Shown: positions 11,750 through 23,370 of the stretch, in pieces
How positions within the stretch are numbered: position 1 is the stretch's first letter
Layout: each line of letters begins with the position of its first letter
Source of the DNA: Stereum hirsutum FP-91666 SS1
Taxonomy: Eukaryota > Basidiomycota > Agaricomycetes > Russulales > Stereaceae
DNA length: 64,000 bases
Direction of reading: 5' to 3'
Assembly (NCBI RefSeq): GCF_000264905.1
Contig: NW_006763131.1
Span: forward strand, 1,413,253 to 1,477,252
The notes under the pieces: generated by a model
What the model saw: only the letters and a program-made list of their open reading frames with translations
Databases searched by the model: none
Told to the model about the DNA's origin: nothing
Translations under genes and position numbers: made by a program

Positions 11750-13641
11750 ATGTCTTCTTCATCTGTTCTTTCGCTGCCACCGGAGCTGCTCATCAAGATC
11801 CTTGAGGATCTGGACTACAAAGCAGTACTAACCTGTCAGCGAGTAAGCCTGATCACATAAATCATTCTCTATTTCTTGCTTAGACTTCACGCGGGCAACT
11901 CAGGTATGCAAAGCCTTCCAAGAACTCATCGATAGCAGCGTTACAATAAAATATCAAGTCGCTCTCTCCGCCGGCGGCTTGTCAGATGGGCCACCGAGTC
12001 TCCTCACGCCGTCCGAACGCCTCAAGCTACTTCAAAAACATCAACGCGCATGGGAGAGACTGGACTGGTCGTATCATGAGAAAATGGAGATGCATACAGG
12101 AGGGCTGTGGGAGTTGTACGGAAATGTGTTGGTGCAGAGCAGAGGCCCGGTTCGGAGACATCTCGTCTTTCACCAGTTGCCGTCGAGATTGAGGGGGATC
12201 GAGGAACGGAAGTGGGAACTTACCACTGAGTTCTCGTTGAGAGACTTTGGAATCGATCCTTCTCAGGATCTGCTGGTGTTGTTGGAAGCTCGACATCCGT
12301 ATGTCTTTTTCTTTTCATCTATGGTTTGGATTGTGGTTGACTTTGGCTAGTCACGGTGGCGTCCACCATATTCACCTTCGGTCGTTATCCACCGGCAAGG
12401 AACATGGTTTGGCATCGAAGGAACAGCTGCTGCATCCCGTTGAGTTCACCACAGCGACAATAGTTATGTGGTCCTACGCCGTCCAGGTCAATGGAGACTA
12501 TCTCGGGGTGGCATTCACATGTGAGGATGATGAGGTTGACAATGATGTAGTGGTTTGGAACTGGAAGACGGGTGATCGGTTATTTGTGAGTGGCCGACTG
12601 CGACTCGGATCAGGACGCTTTGAACATCTCTATCCCCTTTTACTAACATCTTTCACAATTATCTCTAGGCGCTGAGAGATATCAGTATAAGTTCTTTCAC
12701 GTTCCTGAGCGATACATACATCCTCGTTGGATGTGTGGAAGGTCCCGAAGGCCAGGACGGCCCTTCGATGCTGGTATACGATTTTATACACACGCCGACC
12801 AAGGAGCCCAGCTTTCACGGGGTACCGTACGTTGCGTCGTTCGAGTGGCCCACGATGCGTCCAGATATAATTCCCCTCGACTTGATGATTCGTTCGGACC
12901 CAGCGCCAGTTTGGACGCCCGACGAAAAGCAGCGAGTTCCTTTCCACACCTCCCATACCGAGCGTCTCCTCGTCATCAATTATACGGTCATCGTCTCTGC
13001 GACGATCCGCGGCTTACAGCTCTATGTCCCCTCAAGTACTTTATTGGATCGCGTCAATTCCCTCGAGGAGGGTGTCACGTGTCACGCTTTCCCTTGGGAT
13101 TCATGGGGTCCCACTGGATCGCGCCTGACCAAACAAATGCTCAACTCGGCCGTCTGGGTGTGTTATGTATTCGGGATGAAGTACATATCGCAAAAGCCGT
13201 ACAACTGGCTCGGGGAAGAAATAATAAGTGTCACGGATTACCATCCTTTACGTGTTCGTCGGGTTCTCTGTGCACAAGAAGGAGAAAAACAAGAGTGGAA
13301 AGTCATCACAGACCCGTACGTTATGTGGCGTTCATTATTTCTCCAGTGGCGTTCTGTTGACAGTGACGTCTATCCACAGCACCGTCATCGAGGGCGGCTG
13401 GCTACAACAAGGACCTGTCGAGTCTAGCTTGCCCTATCTCCGTAAAGAGATCAACCTGCCGGACGATATAGTAGAACAAGAGGACGTAGCGCTCATGATC
13501 AGTGAAGACACGCTGATCGCTCTCGAGAAGGTGAGTCACCACCCATCGTCCTGTTCTGTTACGTCGTCGCTGTTCTGAAACTGGTGCGCTCTCAATCAGG
13601 TGTCCACGAGTCCGCGAACAATACACCTGTACACATTTTGA
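11750..13641 (+). CDS. F-box protein with propeller-like C-terminus
   Basis: This is probably a substrate receptor of an SCF ubiquitin ligase. The N-terminal F-box reads LSLPPELLIKILEDLDYKAV, continuing after the first intron as VCKAFQELIDSS, a complete F-box of about 45 residues. The remainder (about 460 residues) has repeated beta-rich segments such as GVHHIHLRSLSTGKEH, DDVVVWNWKTGDRLF and ISSFTFLSDTYILVG, as in the WD40-like or kelch-like propellers of the large Agaricomycete F-box family. About five introns are seen. The last exon, after an intron at about 13531-13599, gives VSTSPRTIHLYTF and the stop. No substrate can be inferred. Confidence 0.82.
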
Positions 13642-14399
13642 TACGTATAGAAATCTTTCAAGACTCCTGTTTACCTGCATGCGAACGCGCCGTGTGATGC
13701 GTATTCAGATGTCACATTCCTTCGTCCCCTGTTGAGTAATTAATTGTCCGTTCGACGTGCGGCGTATCTTAGCCAATATCACGCAACTGCCATCTTGGGC
13801 ACAACATACACTGCGCTAATACCCCTCGGACCAGTTAGGTTGCTACAGGTTTGATAGACGCTGAAATAGCCACACCTTCTGAGACAATTATGGACGGTCT
13901 CAGCGGCTTTTGAGAGACGCCGGAGGATGAGAATCAAGGCGCTATTTTAGCCAGGCGGTGAATGGTTGATCATGTTTTGAACGTTGTATCATCTCGATGA
14001 AACCCAAAGGCTGTATTTGTGTCAAGTGAAGTGAACTGCCATGGAAGGTCGGAGAAATCTCAATAAGCTCTCGCTTTGCCGCAACTGACGAAGCTTTGAA
14101 GCCTGAATGTTAAATTTTTTGCGAGCCTGGCCGAGCGGCACTACTAGTTCAGCCAGCCAAGGACATGAGGGGGCGAGGGTATGAATGCCCAGTCGGAAGC
14201 CTGTCGCAGTCATATGGGTGAACGATTATGTAGGGTGCATCGATGCATGGAGGGACCTGAGCGCACGGTGAAGTGGTGAGGGCAAAGCGCTGTCGGCCGA
14301 CGGATCTGATAAGATTAGATGGGATTGAGGGTCGTACCTCAGCGTCTTTCTGCCCCGACTTTCTTCAACCTCCTCCTTGGTTCAGGCTATGCTTCGTCC
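13642..14399. other. Intergenic stretch upstream of NAGS
   Basis: No gene is seen in about 760 bp. A tRNA A-box-like TGGCCGAGCGG occurs at 14128-14138 but has no matching acceptor stem. Confidence 0.5.
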
Positions 14400-14413
14400 A
14401 TGAGTCATATAAA
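14400..14413 (+). promoter_or_regulatory. Gcn4/Cpc1 site overlapping the TATA box of NAGS
   Basis: ATGAGTCAT (14400-14408) is a perfect palindromic-type Gcn4/Cpc1 bZIP binding site. TATAAA (14408-14413) shares its last base. The ATG of the acetylglutamate synthase gene is 52 nt downstream of the TATA box. General amino-acid control of arginine genes through this site is well known in yeast and Neurospora; here it is inferred from the motif and position. Confidence 0.75.
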
Positions 14414-14464
14414 CACCCCCTCCACCCCCCTCCTGCGCCCCCCATCACTTGAAGACCCCCCGCC

Positions 14465-16408
14465 ATGATGCGCCATACATCCCTAGCCGTATCCCGCACA
14501 GTCTCAGCCGCAAACAAGTCTCATACCTTCAAGGCTTTCTATGCCGTATGTTTTTCGTCCTCGTGTTCACCGAAAACTTCTCAACTCGACATATAGACTG
14601 TACGAGGTTATAGACCTCATCCAGAGCCAGAGGATTTAGAGGGCCCTACCCCGACGAATGTTCGTTCGTCATTCTTCGCTTGCTTCGTTCAAAAACTGAG
14701 TATCGAGTAGGACTTCATCTTGTCTATTCTTCGAGCGAACCCTTCAACCAGAGATGCGAAGTCATACCTCAGCCACTTCGGCCTTCGTCCTCAGCCTACT
14801 CTTCCAAAAGCTGTCCCTCAAACCGAACTTCCCTCTTTCCCTGTCCCAGCTACAGAAACACAAAAGGCTACCCTTCTGACAGACGCAGCTCCCACCCCTC
14901 TCGTCGCCTCAATTCTTAATCCTATTCACCACCGTACCGCTTTAGTCAAGGTCCAGGGTCCTTTCACGGATCGACAGCTAGAGAGTATCACTCGGGGCAT
15001 CATCTACCTCGCCAAACTCGGTCTCGTCAGCGTCATCGTCGTCGAGAACGACGAAATACCCCGTGGCGAGGAAGGCGAGCGCGAGAGTACCATGAACGAG
15101 GTCATGCGGGTCGTCGGAGCCTTCGAGAGGCATGGTGCTCAAGCTCGCCCCGTTCTCAGCGCCATCGCTCGATTAGGTCCCAAGGAGGGCGACGTGGAAA
15201 CGCCAGGAAAACCTCTTCCCGAGGCCCACACGTCAGTCTCCGACCTCGCTCCTATTCGTTCAGCGCTCCGTGCCGGCGAGATTCCCGTGCTCGCTCCTAT
15301 GGCCGTCGACTCCTTCTGCCGGTCGGTCAGGGTAGACGCTAACGATGTCGTAGCAGCTTTGGCGCGTGGTATGGTCGAAGCTGCAGAAGTTGATGAGCGT
15401 GAGGTTCAGCGCTCGGGTGCAAAACGGGAGATCGACCTTACACCCCTGCGGCTCATGATTATCAACCGCGAAGGTGGTGTGCCCTCGTATGCCCGTTCTG
15501 GATACCCCCATCTTCTCATCAATCTCGCCTCTGAGTATGAGCACATCCGGAATACATTTCAGCCAGATTGGAAGACCACCCATCCTACCTCGCTCTCCAA
15601 TCTCGCGCTCGCTCGTACTTGCTTGTCGTACATGCCCCCTTCGTCATCAGCCGTCATGGTCAGCCACCGCTCCCCTAGTTCCCTCATCGGCAACCTCATC
15701 ACGAACAAGCCTGCCGTCAGCTCTAGTCTTCCTCACGCACTTCTGCAAGGCAACCGGAGTTTGACCTCCAGTACTCCCACCCTCCTACGCCGCGGCCTCA
15801 ATATCGAGGTCATCCGAGACGTTCACAGCATCGACAAGGTCAAGATGACTGCGCTCCTCGAGCAGTCTTTCAACCGAACATTGGAAGCAGACGAATTCTA
15901 CAAACGTCTCGAGAGCGACCTCGATTTCGTTATCGTCGCTGGTGACTATGCTGGTGCCGCCATCGTGACGAGGGAACCATGTCCCGACTCCCAATCATTC
16001 TCTCCTATCGCCTACCTCGACAAGTTTGCAGTTCTCCCAAGCCACCAAGGTGACGGCACCGTCGACTTCCTCTGGGTCGCGCTTCACGATGAGACATACG
16101 GTCTCGGCCTCACCTTCTCCGTCAACCCGAACGGTGGTAAGGAAGGTCGCGGAGAAGGCCAGGATCTAGTGTGGCGCAGCAGGGCGAACAACCCTGTGAA
16201 CAAGTGGTACTTCGAGCGCAGTTCGGGTCATATTCGCTTGGGTGATTGGGTGCTGTTCTGGTGCGATGCGGAGAAGAGGTTGCAGACGGAGGAAGGACGT
16301 CGTGCGTCGGCTGGTCTTTCGTACGTCGAGTCGTGGGAGCGCGGGCGGTTGTCGGCATGGGCGGACGTGGTCACCAAAATTCCTTCGAGCTGGAGGAAGC
16401 TTCAATGA
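14465..16408 (+). CDS. ARG2: Mitochondrial amino-acid N-acetyltransferase (acetylglutamate synthase)
   Basis: This enzyme makes N-acetylglutamate from glutamate and acetyl-CoA, the first step of arginine synthesis, in the mitochondrial matrix. The N-terminus MMRHTSLAVSRTVSAANKSH is a basic, Ser/Arg-rich presequence. Intron 1 follows FKAFYA. A second intron of exactly 51 nt (14660-14710) removes an in-frame TAG and joins TPTN to DFILSILRANPSTRDAKSYL, the conserved start of fungal NAGS. The long last exon has the degenerate amino-acid-kinase-like domain (TALVKVQGPFTDRQLESI and onwards) and then the C-terminal NAT domain with SFNRTLEADEFYKRL, AYLDKFAVLPSHQGDGTVDF and NKWYFERSSGH. The length of about 600 residues is typical. 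Leader and promoter suggest cross-pathway control. Confidence 0.93.
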
Positions 16409-16666
16409 TCTCTACATCTCTACATCTCATCTAACTCTGTATGTACTCGAGTATTCCCGGACGTTGACCTTGGCGGATTTATTTACTTACCCAAAAAGCG
16501 TGTATCAGTTTGTTTGTGTTTGTACCTGTGCTCCTTCAGACTTGCTTGCTCGCTACTATCTTTATGACCATAGAACTAATATATTGCGCACTGTTGTGAA
16601 GGTGAAATGGAAGGAGGGAGGTATCGCGTGTCGGGTAAAAAAGAAAGGTAGTGCATATGGAAAGGG

Positions 16667-18451
16667 TCAAGTACTGCTCCTCCGGGGTTTTCGATGCCTA
16701 AGTTGCCTCGTAGACTTCGTCTGTGTCTGTGCCTCCAACTTGGCCGTCTTCACCTTGACCACCTTCTCCGGCTCAGCCGAGCTATTCTCCGCGCCTTGCG
16801 TAGCAACGGTATTGACGCTCGAGGAGTCGGCGAGCGGAGAGACGGTGATGAGCTTAGCACGCTTCCAGGGCTTGAACTTGTGGCCTTGGTCGACAACGGA
16901 GACGGTGAGGCGGTTGATGCCCGAGACGACGAGATCTCTGAAACGGCCTGTGGTCCAGGCGTCGATATTTCGGAGGAGAAGGAAAACGCGGATGATGTCG
17001 GCGGGTCGGTCGAGAGACCATTCGTGGAACAGATCGTCGTTCGAGCCAGATTTCTCCGGTTGACCCGTGCCAGGATATGGAGCGGAATGCAGGAACTGTT
17101 GTCCGAGATGCATCCATTCAAAAATCAGCCACCGTCATGAAACCAGTGAATGTGAAGTAGTGGTAGAAATTATGGTGCACTGACCTTCAAGTTCTCTTTC
17201 TCATTCTCTTCCCACCAGTCGACATGGGCACGTACAGTCCCGTTTGCCCAGATAAGACCCAGAACAGGCGCTCTGATGCCCATGCACTGCAACTGCCTCA
17301 ACGCCGATGCAGTCGCCATCCTGTTCTGCCTGTACGCGTCCCCGAACATAGTATGTATCGGCTTCTTATCCTCGAAGAAACTTGACGCAAACTCGAAGCA
17401 TGGTGTGCTTGGGAGCTGAGAACATGGTGTGGACTGGTTCGCGAAGGAAGTCAAGCCGGAGCCGCGGGCTTGTTTGCTGGATTTGAGGCGTTTGTAGGGG
17501 GAATGGGCGGAGAGGGAGAGGTGTCGGAGGGTGTGTTCGGGGAGGAAGACGGCACCGTCGGGGATCACCGTTTTGGTGTTGAGGATGCGGAGAGCATCTG
17601 ATTTAGCACGGGGGTTTCGCAGAGGTTGGGGTAGCGCTATTGTTGTTTCTGGTCTGAGCGGGAAGTGTCAGCCAGCTACAGAAGAATGAGGAGAAACTGC
17701 GTCCGAAAGGAAATGTGTGAAAACGTACCGGTATTCACTTCGGGTGAGGGCAATGCTGCGAATGATCTCGTATCTGCCAAGGAGCAATACAATAAATGAT
17801 GTGTTTATTTTTAGTTTCGGAAGGTCTAGAACGCACACATTGCCAGCATATTCGGCTTCAGAAACCTTCCTGTTCTTACTTCGACGCAGCCTCTTGAGAG
17901 CATTCCAAGCACGAAATACCCCTTGAAGGTCGCCGAGCAGGTCGTAGCTGCTTTCTGTGTTGGCATGTACGTCCTCTGAGAACAATTTAGGTGAGGCTTC
18001 TTGCGCGTCTTCAAGAAACTCGAGAAACAGCGGAGAGTATTTCTGTGTTCGCTTGAACAGTTTCGTGGACTGCGTGCCCGAAGGACACGCACGAGATGAA
18101 GTCATTCATGAGCGAGACCTGAAAGGAAGAACAATGCACAAAGGCTAATGGAACGCGAACAGACCTCGTCAAGCCATGAAGCTGGCAGCACGCCATCTGT
18201 CAAAAAGACGTCAAGGACTTCGTCTCTCATATCCTTGGGCATATCTGAGAGACCCGCTTCCTGACAGCCTTGGTAGTTGCCCCAAGTGTCAAAATGTGCG
18301 GTGTTTCGTGCGATCCTGCGCAGTTTATGGTGTCAGTAAACACATAGCATCAATAGAGCACAACATACTCAGACGCAGATAGACCACGCGCTTGACGCGT
18401 CGTCTTGCGTGCTGGAACTGAAGAAGCTGCTGAGTCTAGTGAAGGTCGCAT
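16667..18451 (-). CDS. Uncharacterised multi-exon protein
   Basis: I do not recognise this family. Spliced reading starts MRPSLDSAASSVPARKTTRQ and continues IARNTAHFDTWGNYQGCQ after a clean intron. Later exons give FRAWNALKRLRRSKNRKV, YEIIRSIALTRSEYR, FFEDKKPIHTMFGDAYRQNR, LGLIWANGTVRAHVDWWEEN and DRPADIIRVFLLLRNIDAWT. It ends in a Lys/Glu-rich tail at the stop at 16667. The mix of hydrophobic and aromatic patches with consistent splice phases supports a genuine globular protein of about 450 residues. No catalytic motif stands out. One exon junction near 18060-18170 is uncertain: the better acceptor appears to be just before STKLFKRTQKYSPL. It faces the NAGS gene tail-to-tail. Confidence 0.6.
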
Positions 18452-18803
18452 GCTGTCGTATACGTGGGGCTGTAATTGCTTCCGTCACCGAAATGTAAGA
18501 TAGATAATTGCTGTTGAGAGTAAAGACGGGCTGATAAAATCGGCGGTGTTATGATAAATCGTGCAAGTCGTGAAGCGGATGAGGGTTTTGTGGAGAGGAC
18601 GTTTTGACACGTCCTCAAAGTCGGTGGGGGGGAAGAAAGAAGTTGGAAAGAAGAGCTTCACCGCGTCGCGACTTCATTTACGTTCAATGACTTCCTTTTG
18701 GGGTAATCTCGCGTGGCAATAATAAGCACCCGTGAAATACTTCCGTCATCGGATGCGGTTGGTAAAATGGTAGAAAATACAGTATCACATGCGTTACAAC
18801 CCG

Positions 18804-20265
18804 TTAGAAAAATGTATCCAGCAGCTGTCGCGAGTATTCGACACCAAGCTAGAGGAGTGAACGCTATCAGTTTGGGTGTAATGCGCGAGCATTGATAGGT
18901 GCTTACGAATGTTGCCGCGTTCGCAGGGAATGCCTTCAAGGTGTGACAATTGAGCGCTCGAATTGACAGGCCTGAGATCGCAAGGCAGACGTACCCGTGC
19001 CATAGCAGGCCCAAATCCTTTCCATAGAGCACCCGCCCCATCAGCCGCAATGGTCTTCCTCAAGCAATCCATGATTCCGGAGTATGTTCCTGTCGGCGCA
19101 GACTGTAGCCGTGATTTAATGACCTGCGATAACAGACATCGACTTTCAGTTGGAACTCTTCGCGAGATTGTGACTTCGAAAACGTACATCGGGAGGGATA
19201 GCGATGGCCCACATCGCAACACCAGCAGTCCCACCGGCGACGATGATAGCACCCAAGTTCAGATCGCCAGGAGTGTGGCCGACCGGCGTGAGGTATTTCT
19301 TCGTGGCCTCGTACGCGACAAAATAACTGCAACATCCCAAGTCAGAGAGAACGGCGTGGTATCGGTGAAAGGACTCACGCTGCACTTCCAGGTCCGTCAC
19401 GAGCTATTGTCGCTCCAGAACCGCGGAAGATACTACGCAAACCACCCTCCTTGTAAAGATGCTTCATAACATCCAAAACACCTGTGTATTGCTTGCCTGA
19501 TCCACCCTGTCCCTGAATCTGCGCAATATGAAACACATCAGCAGACTGGAGGACTTTGAAGAGAAGTTAACAACGTACCTGCAAGAGCACCTTTGCCCTC
19601 TCGACCGGAGCAGTCACCGCGGTGGTTGGGACGGCAGAAAGGAAACCAGCTGTGGCGAGTTCAGCGTAGGAGAGAGAAGTGGAAGTCCTGTTGGGCGTGA
19701 GGGTGAAGATCAATCCCTTTGCGGCATCGTATGCCTATAAGAAACGTCACAGTGTGTCAGAGGCTAGTGCATACCTCCCCATAGTCATCAACGTACCCAG
19801 AATGACATAGCGAATATTGGCGTGACACCAAGTAATGGTGGTAGCATGCCGCGGTACAGACTACATATTTGGCGAGTTTAGACGAGACAGCAGGCAGATA
19901 AGTAAAACACGTACCCGTTGATTCCATCTCTAGCAACAGTTTGTTTAACGACATCAATGGCGCCCTTGTACACTCCTGGGGAAGCGGTCTGCAACCTCGT
20001 CTTCGTCAGGTCGAAGGGATGACCTGTTAGATAGAGCGGATTCGCACTTTTTTCCTTAAAGAAAAGTTTGGATGTACGAACCGACCAAAACAGCAGCTAC
20101 ACCACCGAATCCACCCGCGATGAACGACTTGACGTTCTCAGCAGCAGTAGTCGCTGCCCTGGTCTCCCCAGATCCTTTGGTGTCCGAACTGTCTGAACTC
20201 TGTTGGGGAAAAAAGACAGAGAGTAAATGTCCCATATTAAAAATTAATCAAGGGTAGCCCACCAT
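18804..20265 (-). CDS. Mitochondrial carnitine/acylcarnitine carrier (SLC25A20/Crc1 type)
   Basis: This inner-membrane carrier exchanges acylcarnitine for carnitine, feeding fatty-acid oxidation. The three carrier signatures are seen: [22 protein letters not shown] and IPPDVIKSRLQ, each starting a repeat of about 100 residues. The repeat ends include [20 protein letters not shown], the signature closest to the acylcarnitine carriers. The N-terminus is [20 protein letters not shown]. The coding part of exon 1 appears to be only the ATG: a donor follows directly (ATG|gtgggc) and the acceptor precedes AGTTCAGAC. The protein ends [14 protein letters not shown], near 300 residues as expected, from about eight exons. 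Confidence 0.9.
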
Positions 20266-20907
20266 TGTTTATTGGGATTGTGGTGGTGATCGTGCAGTAG
20301 AAAGCATGCAGCGAGCAATATAAGGGGTAAGCAGCTTTGGAGACATCAGGAGCTTATTCTGGCGTCCGGCTTGCTTGGCTTGGCTTGTGATTTATGCCCT
20401 CGCTTGATTGGTTGCGCAGAATTATCTGTAGATTAGATCGCTATTTACATCTAAGCGCCAAAACGCACGTTGAAGCGGCGATCGTGTCGATGTGCATATG
20501 ATACGAGGGACAGCGGCATCGTGGGCGGTACAACGGTACAACAGTTGGCCGGAGCGCCAAATTCTCCGAATGCTTTGGGTCATAACAAGTCCAAACAGCA
20601 GAACTACAAAGAACCACCCGAAATGGACGGCGCGCGCTCACTTCTACAAGTACTACCATACAGGTCAAAGCACGACTCACGAGTCGACACCCAATCAACA
20701 GTGCTTCAGTTCAGTATCTAGGCCCGACCGCAAATATACGTACGCAGTACTAGGAGGACATTACGATCAAGATGTTATATACAAGAGAGATGTCCAACAA
20801 GAGTGGAGAGAGCTATGTGGACGCTGTTCATTCACGATGATACTGGAGACATAGATGCGGAGAATGTATTGAACCCAAGAAAGTATGCGACATATGATAC
20901 AAACCGA
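20266..20907. other. Intergenic stretch, nothing recognised
   Basis: About 640 bp between the carrier start and the Rap1-Myb-like gene end. No RNA gene, repeat or convincing coding sequence was seen. Confidence 0.5.
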
Positions 20908-22813
20908 TCAAGTCTGGTACCATGCTCGCTTGCGCGAAGGCATTTCGACTTCTGCTTTCCGTTTCAGGGGAGAACTCTTCAGTGCAGAACTCGACGCAGG
21001 CTCATGGTGTTGTTCTTGAGTATTCTCGTGCAATGACTGGCCAGTGGTGTGGGCTCGATATTCCTCTGCACGACGGTGAAGGTCTGACATATAATCATTG
21101 AAGACACTGGCAGTAGAGAAATAGGATGGTGCATACCTTCCTTATGGGACCTGTAATACTCCTGCCAGGCGAGAAAAGTTCTTGAAGAATACTAGAACAA
21201 AAAAAACTTAGCGCTCTTACCACCACGGTACCAAAGAGATGAAAGGCTGACTTTTTCTGCAAAACCGTTGAATCTCTGTGCTGCAGTCATTCCGGACCAT
21301 TCAGGATGCATCGCGATCCATTTCGCCATAGCGCGAGCATCCGCGTCCGTATAATTATGCCCGTGTTTGCCCATCTCGGACTCGTCCTCTGTTGAAAGTT
21401 GCAGGTCGTCTTCGACACCAATAGATGAACCAGTCGGATTATCGGAACCGACTGACTCGTCGACGCCTGTCTCTGATCCCTCATCCGGTGTGTGGATCCG
21501 GACAGCCTTCGTAGACCGTTTCTGTAGAAAACCCGCATCAGAGAGAAGTTTTCTCGCGGCTGGGAGTTCCGTCGTCCTTTTCTTCCACTGGGGGGCAGAA
21601 TGATGGTCCGCCTTGGAACAAGGACGTATAAAGAAACCACATGTTAGGTTGTATTATGGGTACAACGAAAACGGCCCGAAGCTGATTTTCTGAAAACGCA
21701 CCTGTCTGAACATCGAGACACACATATCGTCTATCGTACACCGGCCGCGCTCTAGTTCGTAGGTGATGACCTCGGCAATGAATCGGTCGTCCTCGCTGGT
21801 CCACGCATTCCCGCGGTTGGTTTTCGCGCGCTCCACGAACCGAGGGGGGACGGGCGTCTTGGTGGGTTTAGTCGACCGGAGTCCAGACTTAGCTAGCGCC
21901 TGAGGCGGGGCTTTCAATGCGGGTTTCGATTTGAGTGACGCTATCGGCACTGATGGATTCAAAAGTGCTGGCATCCTAGAGGAATGTAGTTTCTTCGCAC
22001 GAATATTCCCAGGTGAGCTACCGACAGTGTTCTTCGGGGTGGTCGAGGACGCCTGACGGAGAGAGGCAGCATTGCGCAAGGATGTTGTCTTGTTTTTAGC
22101 AATTGAAGGTTCGCGTGACGGAGTAGAATGTAAGGAGACGACCTCTTCCGGGTCCGAGTCTTCGTTCCCGTCGGTGTAAGACCGGTGTGCAGACGCGGTC
22201 TTTGGAGGAGAACGAGGCTTCGAGGGACCACTAGTAAGCTGTGAGGCTTCCTGGGGGCCGTTCGATACAGCGGCATTAATTCGAGTAATGTTGTCGATGT
22301 AGTATCTCATCCAGGCTGCTTCGGAGTGCCCGTTCACCTGCATCACGATAAAGCCCCTATTAGTACTCAAACACAGAAAGGGAAGGAGGAAGTTGTGACA
22401 CACCCCAGCAAGATTAGCAATGGCTTGACTATGAGACAGCCCGTGGCTCGCAGAGGATTCAAGAACTGAGGCAAGCAGAAATTCCTCCTGAGAACCGAAT
22501 TTGGGGGTGCTACCTTGACTTGAGCTGGCCAAGTTTGCCGGAACAGTAGTGGGCTGAGGCTGTAACGTCTGAGCGCTTTGACTGTAAGACAACTGCTGTT
22601 GTTGTTGAGTATTGCAAGCATTCTGCAACCATGCAATGTACATCTGAAAGTGGTTCGGTCAAGCAGAGGAACACTCAAACACGAGGAAATACGCACGGGC
22701 CAATAGTTTGCGGCGTTGAAGCCTCCTGTGAACGTGCTGGCATTGCCCTGAGCAATGTTGAGATCAGCTCCATGATTTGCATTAGGAAATTGCGGGTAAT
22801 TGTTCGACTGCAT
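20908..22813 (-). CDS. Rap1-Myb-like protein A
   Basis: This is a nuclear DNA- or telomere-associated protein candidate. The start MQSNNYPQFPNANHG is followed by a Gln/Asn/Ser-rich region. Three Myb/Rap1-like three-helix modules can be read. The first ends VNGHSEAAWMRYYIDN. The second begins NAWTSEDDRFIAEVITYELE and, after an intron, continues HHSAPQWKKRTTELPAARKL. The third begins YTDADARAMAKWIAMHPEWS and ends AWQEYYRSHKED. The W-x-x-YY at the third helix is typical of the TERF2IP/Rap1 Myb fold. A long Ser/Pro linker with basic patches separates modules 1 and 2. The C-terminus has a bipartite nuclear signal (KRKAEVEMPSRKR). Total about 520 residues. Protein B at 40626-42056 is a paralogue with the same order of modules. 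The Rap1 relationship is by pattern only. Confidence 0.75.
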
Positions 22814-23243
22814 ATTTCATAAGAAGAAGGTCTCTTTGTGTACAGAGGATTCAGGATGTTGTACCAGTGAGACGGAGTCGACTCGCTTGCGACTCCCACC
22901 ACTGTGCACGTGAAAGGGGCTGAATGTCACCTCTAAGGGAGGTTGACTTCCACTTTTCACTTGTTAAACGAGTCGCTCAGGGTGCAGCCGGCGATGGAGT
23001 GAATGCGGGTGAGACGGGAAATGTGAAATAACAATGCAGGAAAGTCAACTTCGGTCTGCCCTAAAGTTCACCGCCACAGCGGATGCGTGGCACAGCTTCT
23101 GCGGCGATCCCCCCCGCGTCTTGCTACTTCCGTTTCAACCACGACGTAGAGCGACATTCTGGTATTTGCACACCTGCGAATGGGTATCTCTAGGTCGTTG
23201 TAGTCGGTATGTCTTTGTGGTTCCGTTTCTCTTATTTTTTGAC

Positions 23244-23370
23244 ATGAACGATTCACGTATCCCAGTTGTGCAGGCGAGTCCCACCGAGGGCTCTTCCTCG
23301 CTACGCAGAACCTCGAATCGCCCGCCTGGTTCGCCCCGTCACCTTACTCATTCTCGAGCGATGTCCTTAC
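23244..23370 (+). CDS. N-terminal fragment of an unknown gene, cut by the assembly gap
   Basis: From the ATG at 23244 the frame reads MNDSRIPVVQASPTEGSSSL and continues through a Ser/Arg/Pro-rich stretch to AMSL, where the sequence becomes N. Codon use and low-complexity composition look like a disordered fungal N-terminus. The remainder must lie in the 822-N gap; 24193 onward shows no obvious coding continuation and looks like 3' flank. The function is unknown. Confidence 0.45.

Noticed and set aside
14128..14190. tRNA-like A box (TGGCCGAGCGG) with a weak B-box-like GGTATGAATGCC
   Set aside because: The flanks do not form an acceptor stem and no anticodon arm can be drawn; most likely chance.
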